Positions 1-6,742 of a stretch of DNA of 14,224 bases are shown one piece after another. The notes under the pieces were generated by a model. It was not told the DNA's origin. It was given only the letters and a program-made list of their open reading frames with translations, and searched no databases. A program made the translations under genes and the position numbers. The number at the start of each line of letters is the position of its first letter. Positions within the stretch are counted from its first letter, which is position 1. Origin of the DNA: Verrucomicrobiota bacterium (GTDB lineage Bacteria; Verrucomicrobiota; Verrucomicrobiia; Limisphaerales; JAFMIX01); NCBI GenBank assembly GCA_026397895.1, contig JAPLTZ010000054.1, positions 1 through 14,224 on the forward strand. Direction: 5' to 3'.

Positions 1-431
1 TTCAAATTTCTGTTCATCTGTTTCTCAATTCGCTCAACACGTTTCTTGGCTATGCTCAAAACGTAATCAAAAGTTTTTGACCATTTCCGTGTTTTGTTCG
101 TCTCGTGATCCCAAACTAAAATGTCCGGCGCGAGAAGCTCGCCTTCCTTTTTCAGCACCAATTGATTTCCAGTGCCGTTGCCAGCAATGCAGATAAAGTC
201 AGCAGCCATGTAGCTCCATCGCCCTTTCGTATTTTCGTAAACGATATGGCTGGCTGTCTTTCTTGGATTGGTCTGGTCGAAAACTGGATAAAAAATCCAA
301 TCTGGCGGAATCTCCAGTCCATTAGAGACCACCATAACTTCGCGCATTGGCTCGGGGAACTTAATCGAAAGCTGCTTTTCAGCTTCTTCGATTGTTTGAA
401 GCGATGTCCCAAGTTTCAGCGCGGGATTCAT
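1..431 (-). CDS. SUKH (SMI1/KNR4) family protein, 3' end outside window
   Basis: An open frame starts at the ATG at 431 and stays open to the left edge, giving 143 residues without a stop. The N-terminal half reads like a SMI1/KNR4 domain: an amphipathic helix with TIEEAEKQL, then IKFPEPMREVMVVSNGLEI (the family's 'LP..yr..l..sNG' motif). It is followed by strands with ICIAGNGTGNQLVL, then DILVWDHET and a final SKTFDYVL helix. The tail is basic and helical. SUKH proteins are often immunity proteins of polymorphic or contact-dependent toxins, but many are orphan regulators; no toxin is visible here. The gene lies 14 bases after the purQ stop on the same strand, so it may be read from the purSQ transcript. 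Its base composition is more AT-rich than purQ. There is no strong Shine-Dalgarno. Family call is good, function inferred. Confidence 0.75.
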   Translation of the reverse strand, partial: MNPALKLGTSLQTIEEAEKQLSIKFPEPMREVMVVSNGLEIPPDWIFYPVFDQTNPRKTASHIVYENTKGRWSYMAADFICIAGNGTGNQLVLKKEGELLAPDILVWDHETNKTRKWSKTFDYVLSIAKKRVERIEKQMNRNL

Positions 432-445
432 GGTGTTTCGTCAGC

Positions 446-1156
446 TCACGCCGCAGCGGCGACAGTTTTATTTTTGAGCGCGGCGAAAATGCTTTCGAAA
501 ATCCATTTGCCGTCGTCGCTGCCGAGCAGCGGTTCACAGGCGCGTTCGGGATGCGGCATCAGACCGGCCACGTTGCGTTTTTCATTGCAGATGCCGGCGA
601 TGTTTTGCAGCGCGCCGTTGGGATTCGCGGGGTCGGTCAGGTTTCCGGTCGCGTCGCAGTATTGCCACAAAATCTGGTTGTTGGTCTTGAGTTTCGCGAG
701 CGTTTCTTCGTCGGCAAAATAGCAGCCTTCGCCGTGGGCGATGGGCACGCGGAGGATTTTTCCCGCCGGGATCTGGCTGGTGAACGGCGAATCATTCGTG
801 GCGGTCTTGAGGAAAATGTTTTCGCAGTGGAATTGCAGATCGCGGTTGCGGATGAGCGCGCCGGGCAACAGGCCGGCTTCGGTGAGGACTTGAAAGCCGT
901 TGCAGATGCCGAGGACGAGGCCGCCGTTATCGGCAAATTGTTTCACGGCCTGCATCACGGGGCTGAACCGCGCGATGGCGCCGCAGCGCAGATAATCGCC
1001 GTAGCTGAAACCGCCGGGCACGATGACGCAATCAGTGTCGCCGAGCGAGGCGTCCTTGTGCCAGACGAGCCGCGCGGAATGGCCGAGCAAGCGGACGGCG
1101 TGGACGGCGTCCTGGTCGCAGTTGCTGGCGGGAAATTGGAGGACGGCAAAGTTCAT
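446..1156 (-). CDS. purQ: Phosphoribosylformylglycinamidine synthase, glutaminase subunit
   Basis: PurQ is the class I glutamine amidotransferase that supplies ammonia to PurL for converting FGAR to FGAM in de novo purine synthesis, in the cytoplasm as a PurL-PurQ-PurS complex. The 236-residue product has the usual length for a stand-alone PurQ. It starts with the typical NFAVLQFPASNCDQD and has GGFSYGDYLRCGAIA near 48-62. The nucleophile elbow GICNGFQ carries Cys85, and the catalytic His202 and Glu204 lie in MPHPER. The gene is downstream of purS on the same strand, separated by 81 bases that hold a strong hairpin repeat. No purL is in the window. The start is chosen because the family motif begins at residue 3, although no clear ribosome binding site precedes it. 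Confidence 0.97.
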   Translation of the reverse strand: MNFAVLQFPASNCDQDAVHAVRLLGHSARLVWHKDASLGDTDCVIVPGGFSYGDYLRCGAIARFSPVMQAVKQFADNGGLVLGICNGFQVLTEAGLLPGALIRNRDLQFHCENIFLKTATNDSPFTSQIPAGKILRVPIAHGEGCYFADEETLAKLKTNNQILWQYCDATGNLTDPANPNGALQNIAGICNEKRNVAGLMPHPERACEPLLGSDDGKWIFESIFAALKNKTVAAAA

Positions 1157-1160
1157 ATTA

Positions 1161-1228
1161 GTCGAGAGTCGAAGGTCGAAGGTCGAAAGTGGGCGCTGGC
1201 CCTCGACTTTCGACCTTCGTCTTTCGAC
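1161..1228. repeat. Heptameric repeats forming a hairpin between purS and purQ
   Basis: Consecutive 7-mers GTCGAGA, GTCGAAG, GTCGAAG and GTCGAAA run from 1161. The arm at 1175-1189 is the reverse complement of 1207-1221 at 14 of 15 positions, with a 17-base loop. The repeat fills nearly all of the space between the purS stop and the purQ start. In RNA it would be a stable stem just upstream of the purQ start, and could affect purS/purQ ratio, RNA stability or processing. It may equally be a mobile-type intergenic repeat with no local role. Confidence 0.8.
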
Positions 1229-1237
1229 AAAAGAGGT

Positions 1238-1480
1238 TCATTCAATTTCCAATCGGTAATCCTCAATCACCGGATTGCTCAACAGCTTGTGTGCGGCCTC
1301 ATTGAGCGCCTTGCTCGCCGCCGCCTTGTCCGTGCCGGGCGCGAGGTCAATCTCGATGTATTTGCCGATGTGGACGCCGGTGACGCCGGTGTAGCCCATG
1401 TGTTCGAGGGCGGTTTTGACAGTGATGCCCTGCGGGTCGAGCACGGCTTTTTTCGGAGTGATAATGATTTTGGCTTTCAT
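1238..1480 (-). CDS. purS: Phosphoribosylformylglycinamidine synthase subunit PurS
   Basis: This 80-residue protein is the small structural subunit that bridges PurL and PurQ in the three-part FGAM synthase. It matches PurS along its whole length. The first strand MKAKIIITPKKAVLDPQG is followed by a helix (TVKTALEHMGY), a second strand with GVHIGKYIEIDL, another helix and the closing strand EDYRLEIE. In PurS the motif 'D.qG.ai..aL..lG...v..vr.GK' is characteristic and is clearly visible. The gene is first in a minus-strand run purS-purQ-SUKH and is divergent from the PurD-like gene, with 172 bases between them. Presence of a separate purS and purQ implies a small, Bacillus-type PurL elsewhere in the genome. 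Confidence 0.95.
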   Translation of the reverse strand: MKAKIIITPKKAVLDPQGITVKTALEHMGYTGVTGVHIGKYIEIDLAPGTDKAAASKALNEAAHKLLSNPVIEDYRLEIE

Positions 1481-1615
1481 GTCTGGCTTCGGCGAAAACG
1501 GACGAACATCAAACCGGCGAATCAGGCGACGTGCCTGCTAAAGCTGAATTTTGGGCAAAGTTTTTCCGTGTGGCGAGAATATTTTCTCCGTTTTGCGATT
1601 ATCGCAGCAACCGGC

Positions 1616-1643
1616 TTGAATTCACCCCGTTCCGATTCATAAT
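1616..1643 (+). promoter_or_regulatory. Putative promoter of the PurD-like gene
   Basis: TTGAAT (1616-1621) and CATAAT (1638-1643) are separated by 16 bases. The -10-like box ends 9 bases before the ATG at 1653, so the leader would be only a few bases. No Shine-Dalgarno is seen. Motif match only. Confidence 0.35.
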
Positions 1644-1652
1644 GCCGCCGAC

Positions 1653-2933
1653 ATGTCGCTGAAATCAAAACCCTCCACCCGCCCCACGTCGGTGATGATT
1701 CTGGGCGTCGGCTCGTTCGCGCACAGCATCGGCACGGCGCTGGCGGACGCGGGCGCGACGGTCTCGACGTATCTCACGCGCAACTACGGCCACTTCGCGC
1801 CGGCGCTGGTCGGGCCGGTGTTTTCGCGCGACGCGCATCCGAGTCCCGTGCCTCTCATCAGGGAGTTGGGCGTGGACTGCGTCATCCCGCAATCCATTGA
1901 CTGGGCGTTGCAGCCGTGGGCGAAGGATTTGGAGCGTTCGGGCGTGGGCATCTTCAGCCCCACGGGCGAGGCGATGAAGATTGAGCGCGAGCGCGATCTG
2001 GCGCGGAAGTTGTGCGCGAAGTTCAAGATTCCGTTTCCCAAGGCGTTCGTCGCGCAGAACCGCATCGAGGCCGAGCGCATTCTGGCGAAACATCCGCACC
2101 CGTTCGTCATCAAGAACCCGCTTTGCTCGCCGACCAGCCCGATTCACACGATTTTGTGCGAGACGGTGGCGGACACGCGGGCGTGGTTGCGGCAGGTGAA
2201 TTATGCGGAGGGCGTGTTCCTGCAGGAATATCTTGGCCGCGCCGAGGCGGGCCACATCGTGCTGGTGAGTGGCGGGGAAATCCATTCGCTCGTCACCAAT
2301 CAGGAATACAAATACGCCTTCGACGGCAACCAAGGCATCGTCGCCGGCGCGCCGCTGGGCGGACTTGTTGAGCGCGACCCCGGCGACAAATACGGCTTGG
2401 CGCGCGAACTCATCCATCCGCTTAAACCGTGGTTGAAGAAAGTGAAGTTCAACGGCCCGTTGCAGGTCACCGCCATCAGGCGCGGCGGGCGCTGGCATGT
2501 CATTGAATACAACATCCGCATCGGCGTCACGAGCGGCCCGATGATTCTGCGGATGCTCCAGAACCCCGTGGAAACGCTGCTCCGCACCGCGCGGAACGAG
2601 AAGATTGATCCTAAATTCAGCGGCCCAACCAAGTTCGGCTGCTCGCTGACACTGGCGGGTTACGGTTATCCTTTTACGCAAGTTCGCGGGCCGCATCTGC
2701 CGTTGGAGGTGAACGGCAAATGCGACTGCGACGTGTGGTGGAACGAGGTCGCCCGCGGCAGCGACGGAGGCCTGTTGGCCACCGGCCACCGCATCGCGGA
2801 CGTCATCGCGCTCGCACCCAAACTCGACTCGGCCATCGCCAAAGCTTACGCCAACATCCGCAAGCTCCGCGTGGTCGGCAGTTACTACCGCACCGACGTG
2901 GGCCAAAGCCTGTGGCCGCCGGGACGCGCGTAG
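1653..2933 (+). CDS. PurD-like phosphoribosylamine-glycine ligase homologue (ATP-grasp), divergent
   Basis: The 426-residue product has PurD length and order: a Rossmann-like N domain, an ATP-grasp core (about 105-330) and the PurD C-terminal domain. Recognisable parts are the segment before the core (GIFSPTGEAMKIERERDLARKL, written here only as landmarks 99-120), PFVIKNP near 150, VFLQEYL near 188, EYNIRIG at 285-291 with the metal-binding Glu and Asn, and a C-terminal stretch with GGLLATGHRIADVI and VVGSYYRTDVG. PurD joins glycine to phosphoribosylamine using ATP. Two hallmarks are altered: the N-terminal 'GGREHAL' loop reads GVGSFAHSIG, and 'FGDPE' after the EFNAR motif reads IGVTSGP. It may be a lineage-specific PurD or a paralogue with another amine or acid substrate. 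Proximity to purSQ supports a purine role. Confidence 0.75.
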   Translation: MSLKSKPSTRPTSVMILGVGSFAHSIGTALADAGATVSTYLTRNYGHFAPALVGPVFSRDAHPSPVPLIRELGVDCVIPQSIDWALQPWAKDLERSGVGIFSPTGEAMKIERERDLARKLCAKFKIPFPKAFVAQNRIEAERILAKHPHPFVIKNPLCSPTSPIHTILCETVADTRAWLRQVNYAEGVFLQEYLGRAEAGHIVLVSGGEIHSLVTNQEYKYAFDGNQGIVAGAPLGGLVERDPGDKYGLARELIHPLKPWLKKVKFNGPLQVTAIRRGGRWHVIEYNIRIGVTSGPMILRMLQNPVETLLRTARNEKIDPKFSGPTKFGCSLTLAGYGYPFTQVRGPHLPLEVNGKCDCDVWWNEVARGSDGGLLATGHRIADVIALAPKLDSAIAKAYANIRKLRVVGSYYRTDVGQSLWPPGRA

Positions 2934-2934
2934 C

Positions 2935-3261
2935 CTACTTCTTCAGCGTCCGCAGGTAGGCGATGGCGGCCTTGATTTCCTCGTCGCTCATCTTCTCGGC
3001 GAACGGTTTCATCTTGGTCTTGCCATCTTCGGTGAGGCCTTCCTTGGTGGACTTGAACGCCTTGGCGTCGTCCACGCCGGCCTGCACCTTGGCGTCGGAG
3101 TAATCCTTCACGCCGGCCTTCTGGCCCATCTTGGTCTGGCCCTTGCCGTCTTTGCCGTGGCAACTGGCGCAATTGCTGTCCCACAACGCATTTCCATCCG
3201 CCGCCAGGGCGAGAACCGTGCCCAAGGCGAGGATGCCAACGAATAAGGAGGTCTTTTTCAT
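2935..3261 (-). CDS. Small secreted c-type cytochrome
   Basis: The 108-residue product has a signal peptide (MKKTSLFVGILALGTVLALA, probable cleavage before ADGN). One haem-binding motif CASCH follows, with Cys31, Cys34 and His35, and a likely axial Met84 in TKMKPF. The C-terminal helix (SDEEIKAAIAYLRTL) is typical of class I monohaem cytochromes. It would carry single electrons in the periplasm; the partner is not indicated. An in-frame upstream ATG at 3312 would add 17 residues before the signal peptide. I reject it because MKK at 3261 gives a standard signal peptide and a -10-like box TACAAT (3269-3274, minus strand) lies directly upstream. The gene converges on the PurD-like gene with one base between stops. 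Confidence 0.88.
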   Translation of the reverse strand: MKKTSLFVGILALGTVLALAADGNALWDSNCASCHGKDGKGQTKMGQKAGVKDYSDAKVQAGVDDAKAFKSTKEGLTEDGKTKMKPFAEKMSDEEIKAAIAYLRTLKK

Positions 3262-3268
3262 GAACCTA

Positions 3269-3274
3269 ATTGTA
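3269..3274 (-). promoter_or_regulatory. Putative -10 box of the cytochrome c gene
   Basis: On the minus strand TACAAT ends 7 bases before the ATG at 3261. It sits in a small palindrome, CTAAT-ACA-ATTAG. No convincing -35 is seen. Transcription would begin at or next to the ATG. Confidence 0.3.
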
Positions 3275-3360
3275 TTAGATGAATCCCGCCCTTGCTCCGT
3301 GTTTTTTGCCATTTTCGCGCCTTTTTTAGGCCGCGCCGATTCTGGAGCAACGGGTCGCGG

Positions 3361-4757
3361 CTAAAACTTTTCGTTCGTGAACCGGAATGGGGCTTGCGCG
3401 GTCAGCCATTTCAACAGGCACGCGGCCGAGGACGATTCGGCGACGCATTCCTCGCGGGAATGGAAGTTGTCCTCGCTTTGGTCGCCGTAGGTGCGGCCGT
3501 CGGGAAACCGCGCCTGCATTCGCAAAACCATTTCCGCGTGCTTTTGTTCCCAGACCGCCGCCCGCTGTTTCTGACCGCATCGGCGTAGGCGAAATCCTCC
3601 CGCCGCTCCGTGCCCCAGTCGTTCCCCTGCGGAAAGTAAACGGCGGCGGAATCGGGCAGGAACATCGTCCCGCCGGGCGGCAAGGCTGTTCGCCCGGAAT
3701 ATTTTTCTCCGGCCACAAATTTCAAATCCGCCAGCGCCATGTAGGGCAGTTCCAGATTGAACACGCCCGCCGCCGGCAATGGCCGCTGCGCGAGACCGTA
3801 AAAACAGGCGGGGCTGAATTCCAGCAGCCCGGCGACCATGTAATCGGGGTGGACGCGCCCGTGGTTGATCACCGTGCCGTCCTCGTTCATATTCGAGCCG
3901 GGCAGCCATTGGGACAGCGGTTTGCCGTGATAAACATTCGTCCGGCTCACATCCGAGGGCCGCGCGTGGGCCAGCAGCATCAGGGTGATGAGCTTGTTAA
4001 TCCACCGGGAATGTTGCGGATGCTGCGGCATCATCGCCGTCGCCGCCACCAGCATGGACGCATCCCACGCGTTCTCCTCCGTGCCGGTGTCGCCGGGGCT
4101 GATGATTTTGCCGGCGCGGTCGCGGTAGGTCTTGATGTGCGGATGTTTTTTGTTGGTCATCACCCATTCGGCCTCGCTCTCCGCCATTTTGACCAGCTCC
4201 GTCCGCGTGACGGGCTCAAGTTTTTCCCACATCAGCCAGCCGGCCATGACCGTGTAAGCCGCCCACGCCGGCGATTGCCAGACCGATCCCCAGCCGTTCG
4301 TTGAACCGGGCGAATTCGCGCGATGCCGGTGCGTCAGCGACCGGACGAGCGCAACAACCTTCCCCTCCGCTTCCTCCCGCGAAACGCCCGTCGCCTCGGC
4401 GCGATACAGCCCCAGCCGCAGCGAAACCGCCAGCCCCTGCGCTTCGGCAGCGGCGGGGCGGATGCTGCGTTCCTGCGCGCTCTTGAAATTGAGGTAGCCG
4501 TCCGCCGCAGACTGGGCGAAGCCCCGCTCCGCCCACCACGTCGTCAGCGCATACTTGTTCGCGTTGAGCAAAATCTTTCCGAACCGCTCCGCATCCGCGC
4601 CCTGGGCCGGGCCGGATTTGAATTTCGCCCACCCGATCGGCGTCACCAAGCCCGCCGCGTCGTTCGTTTGCGCCTGAAGCCGGTTCGCGCCAGCAACCGC
4701 AAGCACACCAAAACACAAAACGCTCACGCTCAACCGCCATTTGCCGGGGAATTTCAT
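3361..4757 (-). pseudogene. Secreted protein of unknown function, broken by a one-base frameshift
   Basis: Two overlapping frames together give one protein. The 5' frame runs from the ATG at 4757 to about 3575, ending in EDFAYADAV. The sense then passes to another frame: RAAVWEQKHAEMVLRMQ, on to FTNEKF and the stop at 3361. One extra base at about 3560-3578 would restore a single frame of about 465 residues, so a base was lost or miscalled there. The start at 4757 follows GAGAG by seven bases; a TTG at 4763 is a weaker alternative. An N-terminal signal peptide is clear (KFPGKWR, hydrophobic core, cut near RLQA-Q). The rest is helical, rich in Trp, with DTGTEENAWDAS near the middle and NMNEDGTVINHGRVHPDY. 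This resembles alpha/alpha-toroid enzymes acting on polysaccharides, but I do not recognise the family and assign no function. Confidence 0.7.
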
Positions 4758-4818
4758 GGCCAAACTCTCTGTAAATCACGTCGCGTGGGCAAGCCGGGAA
4801 TTTTCGCGCGTTTCTGCT

Positions 4819-4847
4819 TTGCGGAACCGGCGTTTCATGTTTAATCA
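4819..4847 (+). promoter_or_regulatory. Putative promoter of alr and downstream genes
   Basis: TTGCGG (4819-4824), 17 bases, TAATCA (4842-4847). The -10-like box ends 15 bases before the alr ATG. It lies in the divergent gap between alr and the secreted-protein gene. Motif match only. Confidence 0.35.
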
Positions 4848-4862
4848 GAGTCGAATTGTTCG

Positions 4863-6056
4863 ATGAATTTGTGTTCCGAAAATTTTCCGCTGCGACCCGC
4901 CTGGACCGAGATTGACCTCGGCAAGCTGCGCCGCAACCTCCAACTCATCCGCCGCGACCTGCCCCGCGCCGTCAAGCTCCTCGCCGTCGTCAAGGACGAG
5001 GCCTACGGCCACGGCGCGCTCGACGTGGCGCGCGTCGCTGTCGAGGAAGGCGCGTGGGGCTTCGGCCTCAGCACGCTCGAAGAGGCGATGGCGCTCCGCG
5101 ACGAGGGCATCACCGCCCCGCTCCTGCTGCTCGGCGAACGTCAGGAAGCCGAACTCCCGTGGTGCGTGGAACACGACCTCACCGTCTGCGTCAACGAGCC
5201 ACATACCATCCGCAAGCTCGCGCGCGTCGCCGCCGCACTGGACAAATGCGTGCCCGTGCACCTGAAAATCCACACCGGCATGAGCCGCTACGGCGCGCGT
5301 TGGGACGAGGCGCTGCCGCTCGTCGAACAGATCGTCGCCGAGAAATCCCTGCGCCTCGAAGGCGTGATGACGCACTTCTCGCAGTCCGACGAGGTGGACA
5401 AATCTTTTGCCAACCTCCAGTTCTCGCGCTTCAACGAAGTCCTCGCCGCGCTCGCCGCGAAGAAAATTTCCGTGCCGCTCCGCCACGCCTGCAACAGCGG
5501 CGGCTTTCTCGATCTGCCGCACGCGCATCTCGACATGGTGCGGACGGGCATCCTGATGTTCGGCATTTTCCCGTCGTCCGTCTGCCGGCGGCTTCCCGGT
5601 ATCGAACCGGTGATGTCCGTGAAGGCCAAGATCGCGTCCATCCAGAAGCTCAAGCCCGGCGAAGTCGTCGGCTACGGCATGCGCTACACCGCGCCGGGCG
5701 AACGCCGCATCGCCGTGCTGCCCATCGGCTACGGCGACGGCTTCCCGCGCGTGCGCAACACCGGTTGCGCGCTCATCCGCGGCCGCCGCGCCCCGCTCAT
5801 CGGCGGCATCGCGATGGACGCGCTCATGGTGGACGTGACGGATATTCCCGAAGCGCAACTGTGGGACGAAGCCGTGCTCATGGGCCGCCAAGGCGACGAC
5901 GAAATCACCGTCCACGATATCGCCAAGCTGAAGAATTCCGTGAGCTACGACGTGCTGACCAACTGGCGGCTGCGCCTGCGCCGCAAGTCGGTGAATGGCG
6001 AGGCAAAACCCGCTGGCCAAAATCTCACTCCGGGTTTAGCCTCGACGCATGGTTGA
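4863..6056 (+). CDS. alr: Alanine racemase
   Basis: Alr converts L-alanine to D-alanine for peptidoglycan, using PLP. The 397-residue product starts with the fold-III barrel signature WTEIDLGKLRRNL. The PLP-binding Lys44 is in AVVKDEAYGHGA, where most homologues have KANAYGHG. Other landmarks are HLKIHTGMSRYG at 133-144 and HACNSGGFL at 208-216. The second catalytic base Tyr271 is in VGYGMRYTA, then VLPIGYGDGF, IGGIAMDALMVDV and a C-terminal TNWRLRLRR. The enzyme would be a cytoplasmic dimer. The last 20 or so residues are a non-family tail reaching into the next gene, and the stop overlaps the MNT gene start by 8 bases. The ATG at 4863 fits the normal N-terminus. A complete, apparently functional gene. 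Confidence 0.96.
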   Translation: MNLCSENFPLRPAWTEIDLGKLRRNLQLIRRDLPRAVKLLAVVKDEAYGHGALDVARVAVEEGAWGFGLSTLEEAMALRDEGITAPLLLLGERQEAELPWCVEHDLTVCVNEPHTIRKLARVAAALDKCVPVHLKIHTGMSRYGARWDEALPLVEQIVAEKSLRLEGVMTHFSQSDEVDKSFANLQFSRFNEVLAALAAKKISVPLRHACNSGGFLDLPHAHLDMVRTGILMFGIFPSSVCRRLPGIEPVMSVKAKIASIQKLKPGEVVGYGMRYTAPGERRIAVLPIGYGDGFPRVRNTGCALIRGRRAPLIGGIAMDALMVDVTDIPEAQLWDEAVLMGRQGDDEITVHDIAKLKNSVSYDVLTNWRLRLRRKSVNGEAKPAGQNLTPGLASTHG

Positions 6057-6372
6057 GCGCGCAAAAATCCGTTCCTTCTGCAATGCGGTGGCGAAGCAAT
6101 TTCGCCCGCGGAAGATCATTTTGTTCGGCTCCTACGCCTACGGCAAACCCACGGAGGATTCTGATGTGGATTTGCTGGTGGTCATGCCGCGCACCCGCTA
6201 TCGCGGGGAGCGGATGTCCGTCCGCATCCGGCTGGCGATGCAGCATGAATTCCCGATGGATTTGCTGGTGCGGACGCCGGCGCACATCTCCCGCCACCTG
6301 CGCTGGCGCGATCCGTTTATCTGCGAAATCATGGAAAAAGGCCAGGTGCTTTATGAAGCCGCTGACGCGTGA
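6049..6372 (+). CDS. MNT-type minimal nucleotidyltransferase
   Basis: This 107-residue protein has the pol-beta nucleotidyltransferase core. GS at 27-28 (ILFGSYAYGKP) is followed ten residues later by Asp39 and Asp41 (SDVDLLVV), the GS-x10-DxD pattern. A third likely metal ligand, Asp71, is in FPMDLLV. In HEPN/MNT modules the MNT partner is an antitoxin that can AMPylate the HEPN partner; other such pairs have no known toxicity. It starts inside the last 8 bases of alr, and its end overlaps the HEPN gene by 20 bases, so the two are translationally linked. No Shine-Dalgarno is visible, which suits coupling to alr translation. All three acidic residues are present, so it should be active. Confidence 0.9.
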   Translation: MVERAKIRSFCNAVAKQFRPRKIILFGSYAYGKPTEDSDVDLLVVMPRTRYRGERMSVRIRLAMQHEFPMDLLVRTPAHISRHLRWRDPFICEIMEKGQVLYEAADA

Positions 6373-6742
6373 CTGGGTGGACAAAGCTGAAGGAGATTAT
6401 TTGGTCGCCAGCCAAATCATGCGGCGGAAAAGCCAGCGCGTGTTTGACGCCGCTTGCTTTCATTGCCAGCAGGCGGTCGAAAAATATTTCAAGGCGCGGC
6501 TGATCGAGGCCGGCATGGGGTTTCCCAAAACCCACGACCTCGTGCAATTGCTGAAGTTGTTGCAGGCGGTTGAGCCGTTGTGGATGACTTACGAGCCGCC
6601 CGCGAAAACATTGACGACGTATGCGGTGACTCTTCGTTACCCCGGCGAAGGCGCGACGTTGGCCGAGGCCAAGACCGCACTGAAGCATTGCCGATCCATA
6701 CGCGCCGAAGTCCGGCGCAGCCTGGGCTTGAAGGCCAAATGA
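6353..6742 (+). CDS. HEPN domain protein, partner of the MNT gene
   Basis: The 129-residue, all-helical product has the HEPN signature. A first helix WVDKAEGDYLVASQIM is followed by FDAACFHCQQAVEKYFKA (about 31-48), a loop with FPKTHDLVQLL, and a third helix rich in Ala and Glu. It is of the COG2250 type. The catalytic RX4-6H motif of HEPN ribonuclease toxins is not evident, so toxicity is uncertain. The start at 6353 has a ribosome binding site (AGGTG) five bases upstream and overlaps the MNT gene by 20 bases. The frame is open far upstream on the alr side, but that is a shadow of alr. The stop overlaps the next gene in an ATGA. MNT-HEPN pairs of this order form complexes and are commonly spread by transfer. 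Confidence 0.88.
   Translation: MKPLTRDWVDKAEGDYLVASQIMRRKSQRVFDAACFHCQQAVEKYFKARLIEAGMGFPKTHDLVQLLKLLQAVEPLWMTYEPPAKTLTTYAVTLRYPGEGATLAEAKTALKHCRSIRAEVRRSLGLKAK

Noticed and set aside
392..1642. Long plus-strand open frame over purQ and purS
   Set aside because: It is antisense to two clearly recognised genes and its translation resembles no protein family; long shadows are expected at high GC.
1665..2906. 413-residue minus-strand open frame over the PurD-like gene
   Set aside because: Arg- and Ala-rich antisense shadow with no family motifs; the plus-strand frame has full PurD-like domains.
4845..6020. 391-residue minus-strand open frame over alr
   Set aside because: His-, Ala- and Val-rich antisense shadow; alr on plus has all catalytic residues.
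5054..6352. Upstream extension of the HEPN gene frame
   Set aside because: This part is an Arg-rich out-of-frame reading of alr and the MNT gene; the true start at 6353 has a ribosome binding site and the HEPN domain begins there.
6383..6600. RX4-6H ribonuclease motif in the HEPN protein
   Set aside because: Arg and His pairs nearby (for example Arg29 and His37) do not have the required spacing.
6580..6738. Upstream extension of the ATE-like gene
   Set aside because: The frame is open but lies inside the HEPN gene; the ATG at 6739 overlaps the HEPN stop and starts the family sequence.
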